From Moraxella caviae (lineage in GTDB: Bacteria > Pseudomonadota > Gammaproteobacteria > Pseudomonadales > Moraxellaceae): 44,162 nt of DNA. The position numbers and the translations under genes were made by a program. The number at the start of each line of letters is the position of its first letter. Position 1 is the stretch's first letter. The DNA lies in NCBI RefSeq assembly GCF_002014985.1, contig NZ_MUXU01000055.1, positions 1 to 44,162 of the forward strand, written 5' to 3'. A model generated the notes under the pieces. It was not told where the DNA came from, searched no databases, and saw only the letters and a list, made by a program, of their open reading frames with translations. Of the stretch, positions 23,397-31,770 are shown piece by piece.

Positions 23397-23831
23397 ATGA
23401 CCAATTATCATTTTGGCAAATCACAAAGATTGCTCAAGCCTGACGAATTTCGCCAAGTATTTGATGCACCGCTCAAAAAAGTGCATGGCGAGCATCTGCT
23501 TGTGTTTGTACAAAAAAATAACACCAGCCATGCACGATTAGGGCTTGCCATTACCAAAAAAAAGCTGAAACGTGCAGTGGATAGAAATTACATTAAGCGC
23601 ATCACCAGAGAAGCTTTTCGTCATGCCAGCGTGGAAATGGGTGCGGTGGATGTGGTGCTAATTATTAAGAAAAACTACACAAAAGATTGGGATATGTATG
23701 CTGAGATTGTTAAGATTTTTGAAAAAATAAAAAATTCTTATCCAAAAACCACGCCAAACAAAAATTTAATACCAAGCGAAAATTTAACAACAAACCAGCA
23801 AAATAACGCACAAGAGCGCACGCCATGCTAA
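23397..23831 (+). CDS. rnpA: Ribonuclease P protein component
   Basis: RnpA is the basic protein cofactor that helps the RNase P RNA cut 5' leaders from tRNA precursors. In its 144 residues the RNA-binding signature RNYIKRITREAFR is at 63-75, preceded by LGLAITKKKLKRAVD. The N-terminal YHFGKSQRLLKPDEFRQVF is typical. The last 30 or so residues form an Asn, Thr and Gln-rich tail not needed by the fold and likely disordered. yidD overlaps the end by 7 bases, so the two are translated together. Confidence 0.95.
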   Translation: MTNYHFGKSQRLLKPDEFRQVFDAPLKKVHGEHLLVFVQKNNTSHARLGLAITKKKLKRAVDRNYIKRITREAFRHASVEMGAVDVVLIIKKNYTKDWDMYAEIVKIFEKIKNSYPKTTPNKNLIPSENLTTNQQNNAQERTPC

Positions 23832-24145
23832 AAAAGGTGCTGCTGTTTTTAATTAAGGTGTATCAGCGTGCCATCAGCCCTATGATGTCGGCGCGCTGTC
23901 GCTATTATCCGACTTGCTCGCAGTACGCCAAGCACGCACTGCTTTGGCATGGCGTTTGGCGTGGTGGGCGTTTGGCGGCGTGGCGGATCATGCGCTGTCA
24001 GCCTTTTGGCGGCTCTGGCGTGGATTTTGTGCCGCTGGCATTATACCGTGAGCGTTTCATTCCTGCGAGCATCACGCACCGTGCGTGTCTGGTAGATTAT
24101 GCAAGCTACAAAGCAAGGCTTGCGCATTTATTAAAAATGAGCTAA
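23825..24145 (+). CDS. yidD: Membrane protein insertion efficiency factor YidD
   Basis: YidD is a small membrane-associated protein thought to assist YidC-dependent membrane insertion. The 106 residues have an amphipathic N-terminal helix (LLFLIKVYQRAISPM) and the family core CRYYPTCSQYA at 25-35 with two conserved Cys, followed by GGRLAAWRIMRCQPFGGSGVDFVP. It overlaps rnpA by 7 bases and precedes yidC. The 393-base gap to yidC is longer than in most relatives, where the genes nearly touch. Confidence 0.95.
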   Translation: MLKKVLLFLIKVYQRAISPMMSARCRYYPTCSQYAKHALLWHGVWRGGRLAAWRIMRCQPFGGSGVDFVPLALYRERFIPASITHRACLVDYASYKARLAHLLKMS

Positions 24146-24538
24146 AAAAGCCAGCCATATCATAAGCGCACTGTATGTTAGTTATCTTTTTGATTTTATT
24201 GACTTTTATTTCACCTTGTTTTTACCCTTTGGTAAATCGCATTTCGCTGATTTTAAATTCCCCTATCTTATAAGCCTGCCATCTTTTGCTGAATTTTAAG
24301 CAAAATACGCTTGGTGTTTAGGCTGTCTATACCAAAACCTTGCGCCATTACAAATATTTTCTAGGATTTTTGTGTAAATTTTAGTAAAATGGGCGATTTA
24401 TCTTTTTGTTTTAGCGTTTGTTTGCGCAATGTTGCATTTGCTTATAATGATTTGGCGAATGTGCTTAGCGAATTGAACGCTTGTACGTTTGGCGATGGTG
24501 CTTATTTGCTGCCCAAACCCAACTTAGGATAGATTTTC
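24146..24538. other. Intergenic region yidD to yidC
   Basis: No gene is seen. The region is AT-rich and ends with a promoter candidate for yidC: TTTGCG at 24421-24426 and a perfect TATAAT at 24443-24448, 16 bases apart. TAGGATAGATTTTC just before 24539 is the yidC ribosome site. Confidence 0.5.
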
Positions 24539-26203
24539 ATGCAAAAAATTCTTCGGATTTTGATTATTATTGCCATGCTGATTACGGCATATTTGCTGGT
24601 GCTGGCGTGGCGTGATGATTATGCCAACCAGCCTGCAAGCAGCGTGCCTGTGGCGACACAAACCAGCGCAGACGTGCCTGTGGTGAATGCTGGCGGCGAT
24701 GTACCTGTGGCAAGCAACACTCTGCAAGCGGCGACTGCTGCCAGCAGCGAAGCGAGCGCAGGCGAACTCATCAGCGTGTCCACCGATCGCTATGACATTC
24801 GCATCAATCCTGTGGGCGGCGACATCGTGTACGCAGCGCTTAAGCAGTACACAGAATCGCTGGATGGCGATGAGTTGTTCGTGCTTTTACAAAACGACAG
24901 CGCACGCACTTATGTGGCGCAGTCTGGCTTGATTGGGCAAAATGGCATTGACACCGCTGCAGGGCGTGCGCAATACACCAGCCCAAAAAACAGCTACACG
25001 CTAGAAGGTAATGCAGGTACATTGCAAGTGCCGCTTGTCTACCAAAAAGATGGCGTAACCATCACCAAAACTTACACCTTTAACGCAGGCGAATACCCAA
25101 TTCAGCTAAGCTACAACATCAATAACGCATCGCAAACCAACTGGCAAGGGCAAATGTACGCCCAGCTAAAACGCGACAACAGCAATGATCCGGGCATGGA
25201 CAACAAAGGCTTCATGCAGATGGCGACTTACTTGGGCGGTGCTTGGGGTACGCCTGACGATCCGTATAATAAGCTAAAATTCAAAGAGTTTAACGATGGC
25301 GAATTGCGCGCGGTGAGCAAAGACGGCTGGGTGGGCGTTGTACAGCACTATTTTGTGTCGGCATGGACTCCGGGCGATTTTGAAGGTCAATTTTATAGCC
25401 GTGCCAGCGGTAATGATAATTTCATCGGCTTTAATAGCCCAGCGGTAAACGTGCCAGCAGGCAAGCAAATCACGCTTGACGCCACGCTGTACGCAGGGCC
25501 AAAAATCCAAGAAGATTTGGCGAAAGTCGCACCGGGTCTGAATCAGACGGTGGATTATGGCTTCTTGTGGCCGATTTCTAAGGTGCTTTTTGCCATTCTT
25601 GATGGCATTCACAAGGTGATTGGCAACTGGGGTTGGTCAATTATTGTGCTGACGATTTTGGTGAAGTTGGCGCTGTTTTGGCTGTCAAACAAAAGCTATG
25701 TGTCTATGGCGAAAATGCGTGCCATTGCGCCAAAATTGCAAGCGCTTAAAGACAAGCACGGCGATGACCGCATGGCAATGAGCCAAGAAATGATGCAGCT
25801 TTATCGTGATGAAAAGGTTAATCCGATGGCGGGCTGTTTGCCGATTTTGCTACAAATGCCGATTTTCCTTGCGCTGTACTGGGTGTTGGTGGAGAGTGTT
25901 GAGCTGCGCCATGCACCGTGGATTTTGTGGATTAAGGATTTGTCAGCGATGGATCCTTGGTTTGTGTTGCCGATTTTTATGGGCGCAACCATGTTTATTC
26001 AGCAGCTGCTAAACCCACAGCCAACCGACCCAATGCAAGCAAAAATGATGAAAATCATGCCATTGATTTTTGCGGCATTCATGCTGTTTTTCCCGGCAGG
26101 TCTTGTGCTGTATTGGACGGTGAACAACCTATTTAGCATGACGCACCAGCACTTTGTAAATAAGCGTGTGGAGCGTGAAATGGCGGCAAGAGACGCAGCC
26201 TAA
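24539..26203 (+). CDS. yidC: Membrane protein insertase YidC
   Basis: YidC inserts and folds inner-membrane proteins alone or with SecYEG. The 554 residues have an N-terminal transmembrane anchor (about 5-24), an Ala, Ser and Val-rich linker, a large periplasmic beta domain (about 75-340) and the conserved insertase domain (about 350-545). That domain has transmembrane segments around VIGNWGWSIIVLTILVKLALF, NPMAGCLPILLQMPIF, WFVLPIFMGATMFIQQ and LIFAAFMLFFPAGLVLYW. It ends with a short charged tail. It follows yidD and precedes mnmE as in most gammaproteobacteria, and has its own terminator. Confidence 0.97.
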   Translation: MQKILRILIIIAMLITAYLLVLAWRDDYANQPASSVPVATQTSADVPVVNAGGDVPVASNTLQAATAASSEASAGELISVSTDRYDIRINPVGGDIVYAALKQYTESLDGDELFVLLQNDSARTYVAQSGLIGQNGIDTAAGRAQYTSPKNSYTLEGNAGTLQVPLVYQKDGVTITKTYTFNAGEYPIQLSYNINNASQTNWQGQMYAQLKRDNSNDPGMDNKGFMQMATYLGGAWGTPDDPYNKLKFKEFNDGELRAVSKDGWVGVVQHYFVSAWTPGDFEGQFYSRASGNDNFIGFNSPAVNVPAGKQITLDATLYAGPKIQEDLAKVAPGLNQTVDYGFLWPISKVLFAILDGIHKVIGNWGWSIIVLTILVKLALFWLSNKSYVSMAKMRAIAPKLQALKDKHGDDRMAMSQEMMQLYRDEKVNPMAGCLPILLQMPIFLALYWVLVESVELRHAPWILWIKDLSAMDPWFVLPIFMGATMFIQQLLNPQPTDPMQAKMMKIMPLIFAAFMLFFPAGLVLYWTVNNLFSMTHQHFVNKRVEREMAARDAA

Positions 26204-26213
26204 ATCCCAAACC

Positions 26214-26247
26214 AAAAAGCCCGTTCGTTATGGACGGGCTTTTTTTT
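26214..26247 (+). terminator. Terminator of yidC
   Basis: AGCCCGT (26218-26224) and ACGGGCT (26234-26240) form the core of a stem extended by A and T pairs, followed by a long T run. Confidence 0.88.
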
Positions 26248-26460
26248 GGGGTTTGGTAGGCGATTTGCAGGCTGGCTTTGGGATTTGTCGCCAAAATCCG
26301 CCAAAACTTGATAAAAAGATGATACAATAAAAGGTTATGGTTTTAATTTGGGCAAGTGCATTGCCAGACTTGCCATTTGTCTTGCTTGTTTTGCGCCAAA
26401 TGGATAAAACCAAGCCGATTTTCTTAAATTCATACAAATCCACCAATCAAGAGCCGTATT

Positions 26461-27882
26461 TTGAACACGTTTGAGCAAACACCCAGTCAAAATCCCACCA
26501 TTGCCGCCATCGCCACGCCCATCGGTCAAGGTGGTGTGGGTGTGATTCGCCTGTCTGGGCGCAGCGCTTATGAGCTGGGCTGTCAGATTACTGGCAAAAA
26601 AAGCCTGACGCCACGCCATGCGCATTTCGCCAAATTCACGGACGCCAAGGGCGATACGATTGACGAAGGGGTGGTGATTTATTTTAAAGCGCCACATTCA
26701 TTCACTGGCGAAGACGTGGTGGAGCTGCAAGGGCATGGCGGCATGGTGCTGCAAAATATGCTTTTGACACGCTGTTTTGAGCTGGGTGCGCGCCAAGCGA
26801 CTGCAGGCGAATTTTCGCTGCGTGCTTTTGAAAATGATAAGATTGATTTGGTGCAAGCCGAAGCCATTGCCGATGCAATCAGTGCCACATCAAAGGCGCA
26901 GGCAGCCAGTGCGATTCGTTCGTTGTCTGGTGAATTTTCTAATAAAATCAATGAGTTATTTGATAATCTCACCAACTTGCGCCTGTATGTGGAAGCCAGC
27001 ATAGATTTTCCTGACGAAGAAGATGTGGATTTTTTGTCAGATGGCGTGATTGATTCTCGCTTACAAAAGCTGCTCGCAGGCATCGATGAGATTTTAGCAA
27101 CTGCCAAACAAGGACAGCTGCTGCGTGATGGTGTGCACGTCGTACTGGCGGGCAAGCCAAATGCAGGTAAATCCAGCCTGCTTAATCGCTTGGCAGGCAC
27201 GGAGCGCGCCATTGTTACTGATGTGGCAGGCACAACCAGAGACACGCTTGAAGAAACCTTGGTGCTTGACGGCTTGACGGTGCATTTGACAGACACTGCT
27301 GGACTGCGTGAGACGGCAGATAAAGTGGAGCAAATTGGCATTGATCGTGCCAAAACCGCCATCAGACAGGCAGATATTTTACTGATGGTTTATGATGTTT
27401 CACGTGAAACAGACCCAGAAACCCTTGCCAAGACGCTCTTTGACGATGATTGCCAAAACATCGCCACACGTCTTTTGATGGTGGCGAATAAGTCGGATTT
27501 GCTCGATGTTTCATGTGAAACCTTGAATGTTCGGTCAAGCGATGAGAGGTTGAGCAAAAATCTAAAAAATTCAGCAGATGTTATCCATGTTTCATGTGAA
27601 ACAGGCGATGGCATTGCCGATTTGGTGGCGATGCTCAAAGAGAAAGTTGGTTTTCATCCGCCAGAAAACAGCCTGATTGCACGCACGCGCCACATTGATG
27701 CGTTAAGACGCACACGCCAGTATGTGCTAGAAGCGCACGAGCAACTGACGGTGTTTTATGCAGGTGAGCTGGTGGCGGAAAGTCTGCGCAGCGCACAGCA
27801 ATCCTTGGGAGAAATCACAGGTCAAGTCAGTGCCGATGAGCTGCTGGGTAAGATTTTTTCAAGTTTTTGTATCGGTAAATAG
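26461..27882 (+). CDS. mnmE: tRNA modification GTPase MnmE
   Basis: MnmE works with MnmG to place aminomethyl-type groups on the wobble uridine of certain tRNAs. The 473 residues have the folate-binding N-domain (IAAIATPIGQGGVGVIRLSG at 14-33), a helical domain, and an inserted GTPase domain with G1 GKPNAGKS at 231-238, DTAG at 278-281 and NKSD at 343-346. It ends in CIGK with the catalytic Cys470. The start is the TTG at 26461 with AAGAG before it; no ATG or GTG lies in frame before the conserved N-terminus. Three parS sites encode VSRET at 313-317 and VSCET at 350-354 and 377-381, all within the GTPase domain. mnmG is not next to it. Confidence 0.97.
   Translation: MNTFEQTPSQNPTIAAIATPIGQGGVGVIRLSGRSAYELGCQITGKKSLTPRHAHFAKFTDAKGDTIDEGVVIYFKAPHSFTGEDVVELQGHGGMVLQNMLLTRCFELGARQATAGEFSLRAFENDKIDLVQAEAIADAISATSKAQAASAIRSLSGEFSNKINELFDNLTNLRLYVEASIDFPDEEDVDFLSDGVIDSRLQKLLAGIDEILATAKQGQLLRDGVHVVLAGKPNAGKSSLLNRLAGTERAIVTDVAGTTRDTLEETLVLDGLTVHLTDTAGLRETADKVEQIGIDRAKTAIRQADILLMVYDVSRETDPETLAKTLFDDDCQNIATRLLMVANKSDLLDVSCETLNVRSSDERLSKNLKNSADVIHVSCETGDGIADLVAMLKEKVGFHPPENSLIARTRHIDALRRTRQYVLEAHEQLTVFYAGELVAESLRSAQQSLGEITGQVSADELLGKIFSSFCIGK
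27396..27411. promoter_or_regulatory. parS site 6, perfect 16-mer, in mnmE
   Basis: TGTTTCACGTGAAACA is identical to the parS consensus. It is read in mnmE as Val-Ser-Arg-Glu-Thr. Confidence 0.88.
27507..27522. promoter_or_regulatory. parS-like site 7, in mnmE
   Basis: TGTTTCATGTGAAACC differs from the consensus at two positions. It lies 111 bases after site 6 and is read as Val-Ser-Cys-Glu-Thr. Confidence 0.7.
27588..27603. promoter_or_regulatory. parS-like site 8, in mnmE
   Basis: TGTTTCATGTGAAACA differs from the consensus at one position. It lies 81 bases after site 7 and is read as Val-Ser-Cys-Glu-Thr at the G5 region of the GTPase. Confidence 0.75.
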
Positions 27883-27956
27883 CTTTGTGGCGATGGTTTA
27901 AATTTATGATTTAGTTTGCGATTGTAGCTTCGCCATAACATCACGGAAATCAAATT

Positions 27957-28424
27957 ATGCACTGCCCTTATTGTAATGCAATGGACGCTAAGGTGATTGA
28001 TTCACGCTTGGCGGCCGAAGGTTCGCAGGTGCGTCGCCGCCGTCAATGCGTGGAGTGTGGCGAGCGTTTTACCACCTTTGAAGTGGTGGAAGTGGTCATG
28101 CCGCGCATCATCAAGGTAAACGGCCGCATTGAGCCTTATGACCACGCCAAACTCAAGCGCTCCATCGCCCTGCCGCTGCAAAAACGCCCTGTCAGCCTTG
28201 ATGAAATGGAAGCGATGATTAGCCGCATTGAGCAAAAATTGCGCCACACAGGCGAGCGAGAAATCAGCTCAAAAATGCTGGGCGAGATTGTGATGAGTGA
28301 GCTAAAAGCGGTAGATGACGTGGCGTATGTGCGTTTTGCCAGCGTGTATCGTGATTTTCAGGACATTGCGGCATTTCAGGCGGAGCTTGCTAATTTTCAG
28401 CCACTAAGTAAGTCTAAGGATTAA
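27957..28424 (+). CDS. nrdR: Transcriptional repressor NrdR
   Basis: NrdR represses ribonucleotide reductase genes in response to ATP and dATP. The 155 residues have an N-terminal zinc ribbon with Cys3, Cys6, Cys31 and Cys34, an Arg-rich DNA-binding stretch (QVRRRRQC), and an ATP-cone domain (about 50-140) with [22 protein letters not shown]. The length is normal. It lies 74 bases after mnmE and 78 before ribD, the nrdR-ribD pairing common in Proteobacteria. No NrdR box was found in this window, and no nrd gene is present. Confidence 0.96.
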   Translation: MHCPYCNAMDAKVIDSRLAAEGSQVRRRRQCVECGERFTTFEVVEVVMPRIIKVNGRIEPYDHAKLKRSIALPLQKRPVSLDEMEAMISRIEQKLRHTGEREISSKMLGEIVMSELKAVDDVAYVRFASVYRDFQDIAAFQAELANFQPLSKSKD

Positions 28425-28502
28425 AAGCAAGGCTTGCAAATTAAGTGAGTTTATTTTTACCAGCAGGCTTTTATAGTCAAATCAAAATCTGAGTAGGTCT
28501 TA

Positions 28503-29561
28503 ATGATGGATAAAAATTCTTTTTCGTCTGATGATGAAAAGTTTATGCGTTTGGCATTAGAGCAGGCGCAATTAGGAAGTTTTACTACAAGACCAAATCC
28601 TGCAGTGGGCTGCGTCATTGTAAAGAATGGCTTAATAATTGGCAAGGGATTTCACCCAAAAGCAGGCTTGCCCCATGCTGAAGTTTATGCGCTGCAAGAC
28701 GCTAAAAATCATGGGTTTGATGTGGCAGGAGCGAGTGCTTATGTAACGCTTGAGCCATGCAGCCATTATGGACGCACGCCACCTTGCGCCAAGGCATTGG
28801 TGGAAAGTGGCGTAAAACAAGTGGTGGTGGCGACACTTGACCCAAATCCGCAAGTGTCTGGGCGTGGCGTGGCGATGCTGCAAGAAGCTGGCATTGAGGT
28901 GCGTGTTGGTGTGTGCGAGCAAGAAGCAAAAGCCATCAATGCAGGTTTTTTAAAAGCGATGGCGACAGGCTTGCCTTCTGTGCGTGTGAAAATCGCCGCA
29001 AGCCTTGATGGACGTACAGCGATGGCTGATGGTGAATCCAAGTGGATCACAGGCTCTGCGGCGCGCCAAGATGTGCAAAAACTGCGTGCCAAAAGTGGTG
29101 CAATCATCACAGGTTCAGGTACGATTATTGCGGACAATCCTGCGTTGAATGTGCGTTTGCCAAGCCTTGATTTGGATAACATCACACAGCCAAAAATTGT
29201 CGTGGTGGATAGAAGCGCTCGCTTACAACATACTGATAATTATCAAGTTTTTAAAAAAACCGACACGCTGATTTGGCGTGAGAATTTACCAGAACTGCTA
29301 AAAACTTTGGTGAGCGAATACCAATGTTATGACGTGCTGGTGGAAGCTGGCAGCACGCTTAGCACGACATTTTTGCAGCTGGGTTTGGTAGATGAATTGA
29401 TTGTTTATCAAGCGCCTTGCCTGCTTGGCGATTCAGCGCGTGCGATGTTTGCTGGTAAGTTTGACAAACTAAATCAAAAGCTGAATTTCACACTGATGAA
29501 AACTGAACAAATCGGCGAAGATTTAAAAATGACATTCGCACCAAAGCCGCAAAGCACATGA
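28503..29561 (+). CDS. ribD: Bifunctional riboflavin deaminase/reductase RibD
   Basis: RibD carries out two early riboflavin steps: deamination of the pyrimidine ring and reduction of its ribose side chain. The 352 residues have the zinc deaminase at about 10-150 with His58, Ala59, Glu60 and PCSHYGRTPPC (Cys86 and Cys95), then the NADPH-dependent reductase at about 155-345 with VRVKIAASLDGRTA and SKWITGSAARQDVQ. Two ATG codons sit together at 28503 and 28506. No FMN riboswitch precedes it. ribE follows only after a 455-base gap full of DnaA boxes. Confidence 0.96.
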   Translation: MMDKNSFSSDDEKFMRLALEQAQLGSFTTRPNPAVGCVIVKNGLIIGKGFHPKAGLPHAEVYALQDAKNHGFDVAGASAYVTLEPCSHYGRTPPCAKALVESGVKQVVVATLDPNPQVSGRGVAMLQEAGIEVRVGVCEQEAKAINAGFLKAMATGLPSVRVKIAASLDGRTAMADGESKWITGSAARQDVQKLRAKSGAIITGSGTIIADNPALNVRLPSLDLDNITQPKIVVVDRSARLQHTDNYQVFKKTDTLIWRENLPELLKTLVSEYQCYDVLVEAGSTLSTTFLQLGLVDELIVYQAPCLLGDSARAMFAGKFDKLNQKLNFTLMKTEQIGEDLKMTFAPKPQST

Positions 29562-30016
29562 AAGTTATCCACAGGATAAATTTTTAAATTTAATTTGCGA
29601 AAAATACAAATTTTTCAGATTGTGGATAACTTGTCATATAATCATCGGTTTGCAAGAATCGTAAATTTTTAAGTCATTGATATATAAAATATTTTATCGT
29701 AAAATTTAATCGTTTTATCAATACCTATTTGCGAAAATTTATCTGTGGAAAACTTTTTATGTACAGACAAAGACTTTACAAAGAATAAGATAATTTTCTT
29801 AGTTATCCACAGTAGTATTTTGTAATAAAATGAGTGTGTTTTTCATGGCTTTTTATGTTTAATTTTTTCAATTATAAAAAGATTTTAAAATCACTTAATA
29901 ATTTAAAAAATTAAACATAAAAATGGCAAGTTTAACACAAGTGTTCGAATTGAAAAAAATTTGAAAAATGAGTGCGCAGTCAAATAAAGACGGCTGAAAA
30001 ATCATAAGAGAGAAAA
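29562..30016. other. Second DnaA-box cluster between ribD and ribE
   Basis: This very AT-rich 455-base gap has three perfect DnaA boxes (TTATCCACA): 29565-29573 (plus), 29621-29629 (minus) and 29803-29811 (plus). A TTTTCCACA near-box is at 29744-29752 (minus). It also contains GATTTTAAAATC (29881-29892), the same 12-base palindrome found in oriC, and a large inverted repeat at 29850-29923. No gene or riboswitch is visible. It resembles an origin or a DnaA-titration site; the function is unknown. Confidence 0.7.
29850..29923. repeat. Perfect 19-bp inverted repeat with 36-base loop
   Basis: The left arm 29850-29868 (TTTTTATGTTTAATTTTTT) is the exact reverse complement of the right arm 29905-29923. 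The 36-base loop holds the palindrome GATTTTAAAATC. Almost all A and T, it could melt or extrude as a cruciform. It is unlikely to be an efficient terminator because the stem lacks G and C. Confidence 0.85.
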
Positions 30017-30691
30017 ATGTTTACAGGTATTATTGAAAACACAGGGCGATTGCAAGCCATCAGCCAGATTGGTGGTGATGTGCGCTTAACCATTCATGCG
30101 CCGAAAATGGATTTTAGTGATGTAAAACTTGGCGACAGCATCGCTTCTAACGGCATTTGCTTGACGGTGGTGGCGATTGATGGCGACAGCTATGCGGTCG
30201 ATGTTTCACGTGAAACTTTATCAAAAACCGCCCTGCAAGGCTGGCAAGTGGGCGATACGCTCAATTTGGAAAAAGCCATGCTGCCCACCACGCGATTTGG
30301 CGGGCATATCGTGGCAGGTCATGTGGACGGCGTGGGTAAAATCGCCAAAATTGCCAAAGACGCGCGCTCGGTGTACATTGAAGTGCAAATCCCAAGTGAG
30401 CTGATGAAGTACACGGCGGATAAAGGCTCCATCACGGTGGACGGCATTTCCTTGACGACCAACGCCATTAAGCCTGATGAAAATATCGTCTGTCTGAACA
30501 TCATTCCGCACACTGCTGAGATGACGAACATCGCGCGCCATTGGCAAGTGGGCAAGGCGGTGAATATTGAAGTGGATTTGGTGGCAAGATATTTAGAAAG
30601 ACTGCTTTTATCTCGTGTCAATGATGAACAAACTGCACCAAAAAACACCATTTCTGAGCAATTTTTAGCGCAAAACGGCTTTTATTTATAA
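30017..30691 (+). CDS. ribE: Riboflavin synthase alpha chain
   Basis: This enzyme converts two 6,7-dimethyl-8-ribityllumazine molecules to riboflavin and a pyrimidine. The 224 residues show the two lumazine-binding repeats: MFTGIIENTGRLQ at the start with IASNGICLTVV, and GHIVAGHVDGVGKI with GSITVDGISLT in the second. In Escherichia coli naming it is ribC, elsewhere ribE. The ATG follows AGAGAGAAAA. A perfect-core parS (30202-30217) encodes VSRET within the first repeat, right after the position often read as VSxETL in this family, so this peptide may be natural. Confidence 0.95.
   Translation: MFTGIIENTGRLQAISQIGGDVRLTIHAPKMDFSDVKLGDSIASNGICLTVVAIDGDSYAVDVSRETLSKTALQGWQVGDTLNLEKAMLPTTRFGGHIVAGHVDGVGKIAKIAKDARSVYIEVQIPSELMKYTADKGSITVDGISLTTNAIKPDENIVCLNIIPHTAEMTNIARHWQVGKAVNIEVDLVARYLERLLLSRVNDEQTAPKNTISEQFLAQNGFYL
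30202..30217. promoter_or_regulatory. parS site 9, perfect core, in ribE
   Basis: TGTTTCACGTGAAACT matches the consensus at 15 of 16 positions and has the full core. It is read as Val-Ser-Arg-Glu-Thr. Confidence 0.82.
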
Positions 30692-30762
30692 GATAGTTTA
30701 CTCGTCAAGGTGAGTTTAAGCCAGTGTTTTAGATGCGCCAAGACGATAAAAAGAGAAAATTC

Positions 30763-31770
30763 ATGAGCAAAACCCGAGTAATTTTCGCAGGCACGCCAGA
30801 GTTTGCCAAGGTTGCCTTGCAGACACTCATCGATAAGCAAGACGAGCTTAATATTGAGATTGCTGCTGTCTATACCCAGCCCGACCGCAAGGCGGGACGT
30901 GGGCAGAAACTCACCGCTTCGCCTGTCAAAGAATTGGCTTTGGCGCACGGCATTGCGGTCGAGCAGCCCGTCAGTTTTAGTCTAAAGTATGCGCCTGATG
31001 ATGGTATCAGCGGTCAAGTTTCACGTGAAACATTGGCAAATTACCGCCCTGATGTGATGGTGGTGGCTGCTTATGGCTTGATTTTGCCGCTGGGCGTGCT
31101 AAACACACCGACCTTCGGCTGCTTAAATATCCACGCGTCTTTGCTGCCAAGATGGCGTGGCGCAGCACCGATTCAGCGCGCGATTTTGGCAGGCGACACC
31201 ACCACTGGCGTTACCATCATGCAGATGGCGCAGGGGCTGGACACAGGCGATATGCTGTACAAGGCTGAATGTCCGATTGAGCAGACGGATACCACGCAAA
31301 GTTTACATGACAAGCTGGCTGCGCTTGGTGGTGCGGCGATTACAGCAGTGCTGGCGGATTTGGTAAATTATCAAAAAAATGCCGAAGCGCAAGATGAAAA
31401 TTTGGCAAATTATGCCGAAAAAATCGCCGCCATTGACGGACAAATCAACTGGCAAGAGAATGCTTTCGCCATTCAGCGACAAATCCGCGCGCTCAATGCT
31501 TACAGCTTTTTAAATGGTGAGCGTGTGAAGGTGCTGTCCGCCATGCCGATTAAAATCGAGCAAATCACGCACGAAAGCGCAGGCAAGGTGGTGAGCGTTG
31601 GCAAAAATGCGCTGCTGGCGGCGTGCGGTGCAGACGAGCAAGGCGTGCAGCATTTGATCAACATTACGGGTTTGCAATGGGCAGGCGGCAAGCCATTCAA
31701 CGCCGAGCAAATCGCAAACAGCAACAAAGTCAGCGATGGCGATTATTTCACCAATGAAGGTGGTGCGTGA
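30763..31770 (+). CDS. fmt: Methionyl-tRNA formyltransferase
   Basis: Fmt formylates initiator Met-tRNA using 10-formyl-tetrahydrofolate. The 335 residues have IFAGTPEFA at 7-15, QPDRKAGRG near 39-47, and the catalytic Asn122, His124 and Asp160 in CLNIHASLLPRWRGAAP and GLDTGDML. The C-terminal tRNA-binding domain follows. The ATG at 30763 has AAAGAGAAAATTC before it and gives the normal N-terminus; the longer frame from 30733 does not. It is coupled to rsmB (overlapping stop and start), as in many bacteria, but def is not beside it. A perfect-core parS encodes VSRET at 86-90 in a variable loop. Confidence 0.97.
   Translation: MSKTRVIFAGTPEFAKVALQTLIDKQDELNIEIAAVYTQPDRKAGRGQKLTASPVKELALAHGIAVEQPVSFSLKYAPDDGISGQVSRETLANYRPDVMVVAAYGLILPLGVLNTPTFGCLNIHASLLPRWRGAAPIQRAILAGDTTTGVTIMQMAQGLDTGDMLYKAECPIEQTDTTQSLHDKLAALGGAAITAVLADLVNYQKNAEAQDENLANYAEKIAAIDGQINWQENAFAIQRQIRALNAYSFLNGERVKVLSAMPIKIEQITHESAGKVVSVGKNALLAACGADEQGVQHLINITGLQWAGGKPFNAEQIANSNKVSDGDYFTNEGGA
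31017..31032. promoter_or_regulatory. parS site 10, perfect core, in fmt
   Basis: AGTTTCACGTGAAACA matches the consensus at 15 of 16 positions. It is read in fmt as Val-Ser-Arg-Glu-Thr. Confidence 0.82.

Noticed and set aside
26679..27362. Leftward 227-residue open frame opposite mnmE
   Set aside because: Ser-rich shadow of the mnmE coding strand; mnmE is certain.
29562..30016. FMN riboswitch before ribE
   Set aside because: None of the conserved aptamer blocks is present; the gap is AT-rich with DnaA boxes instead.
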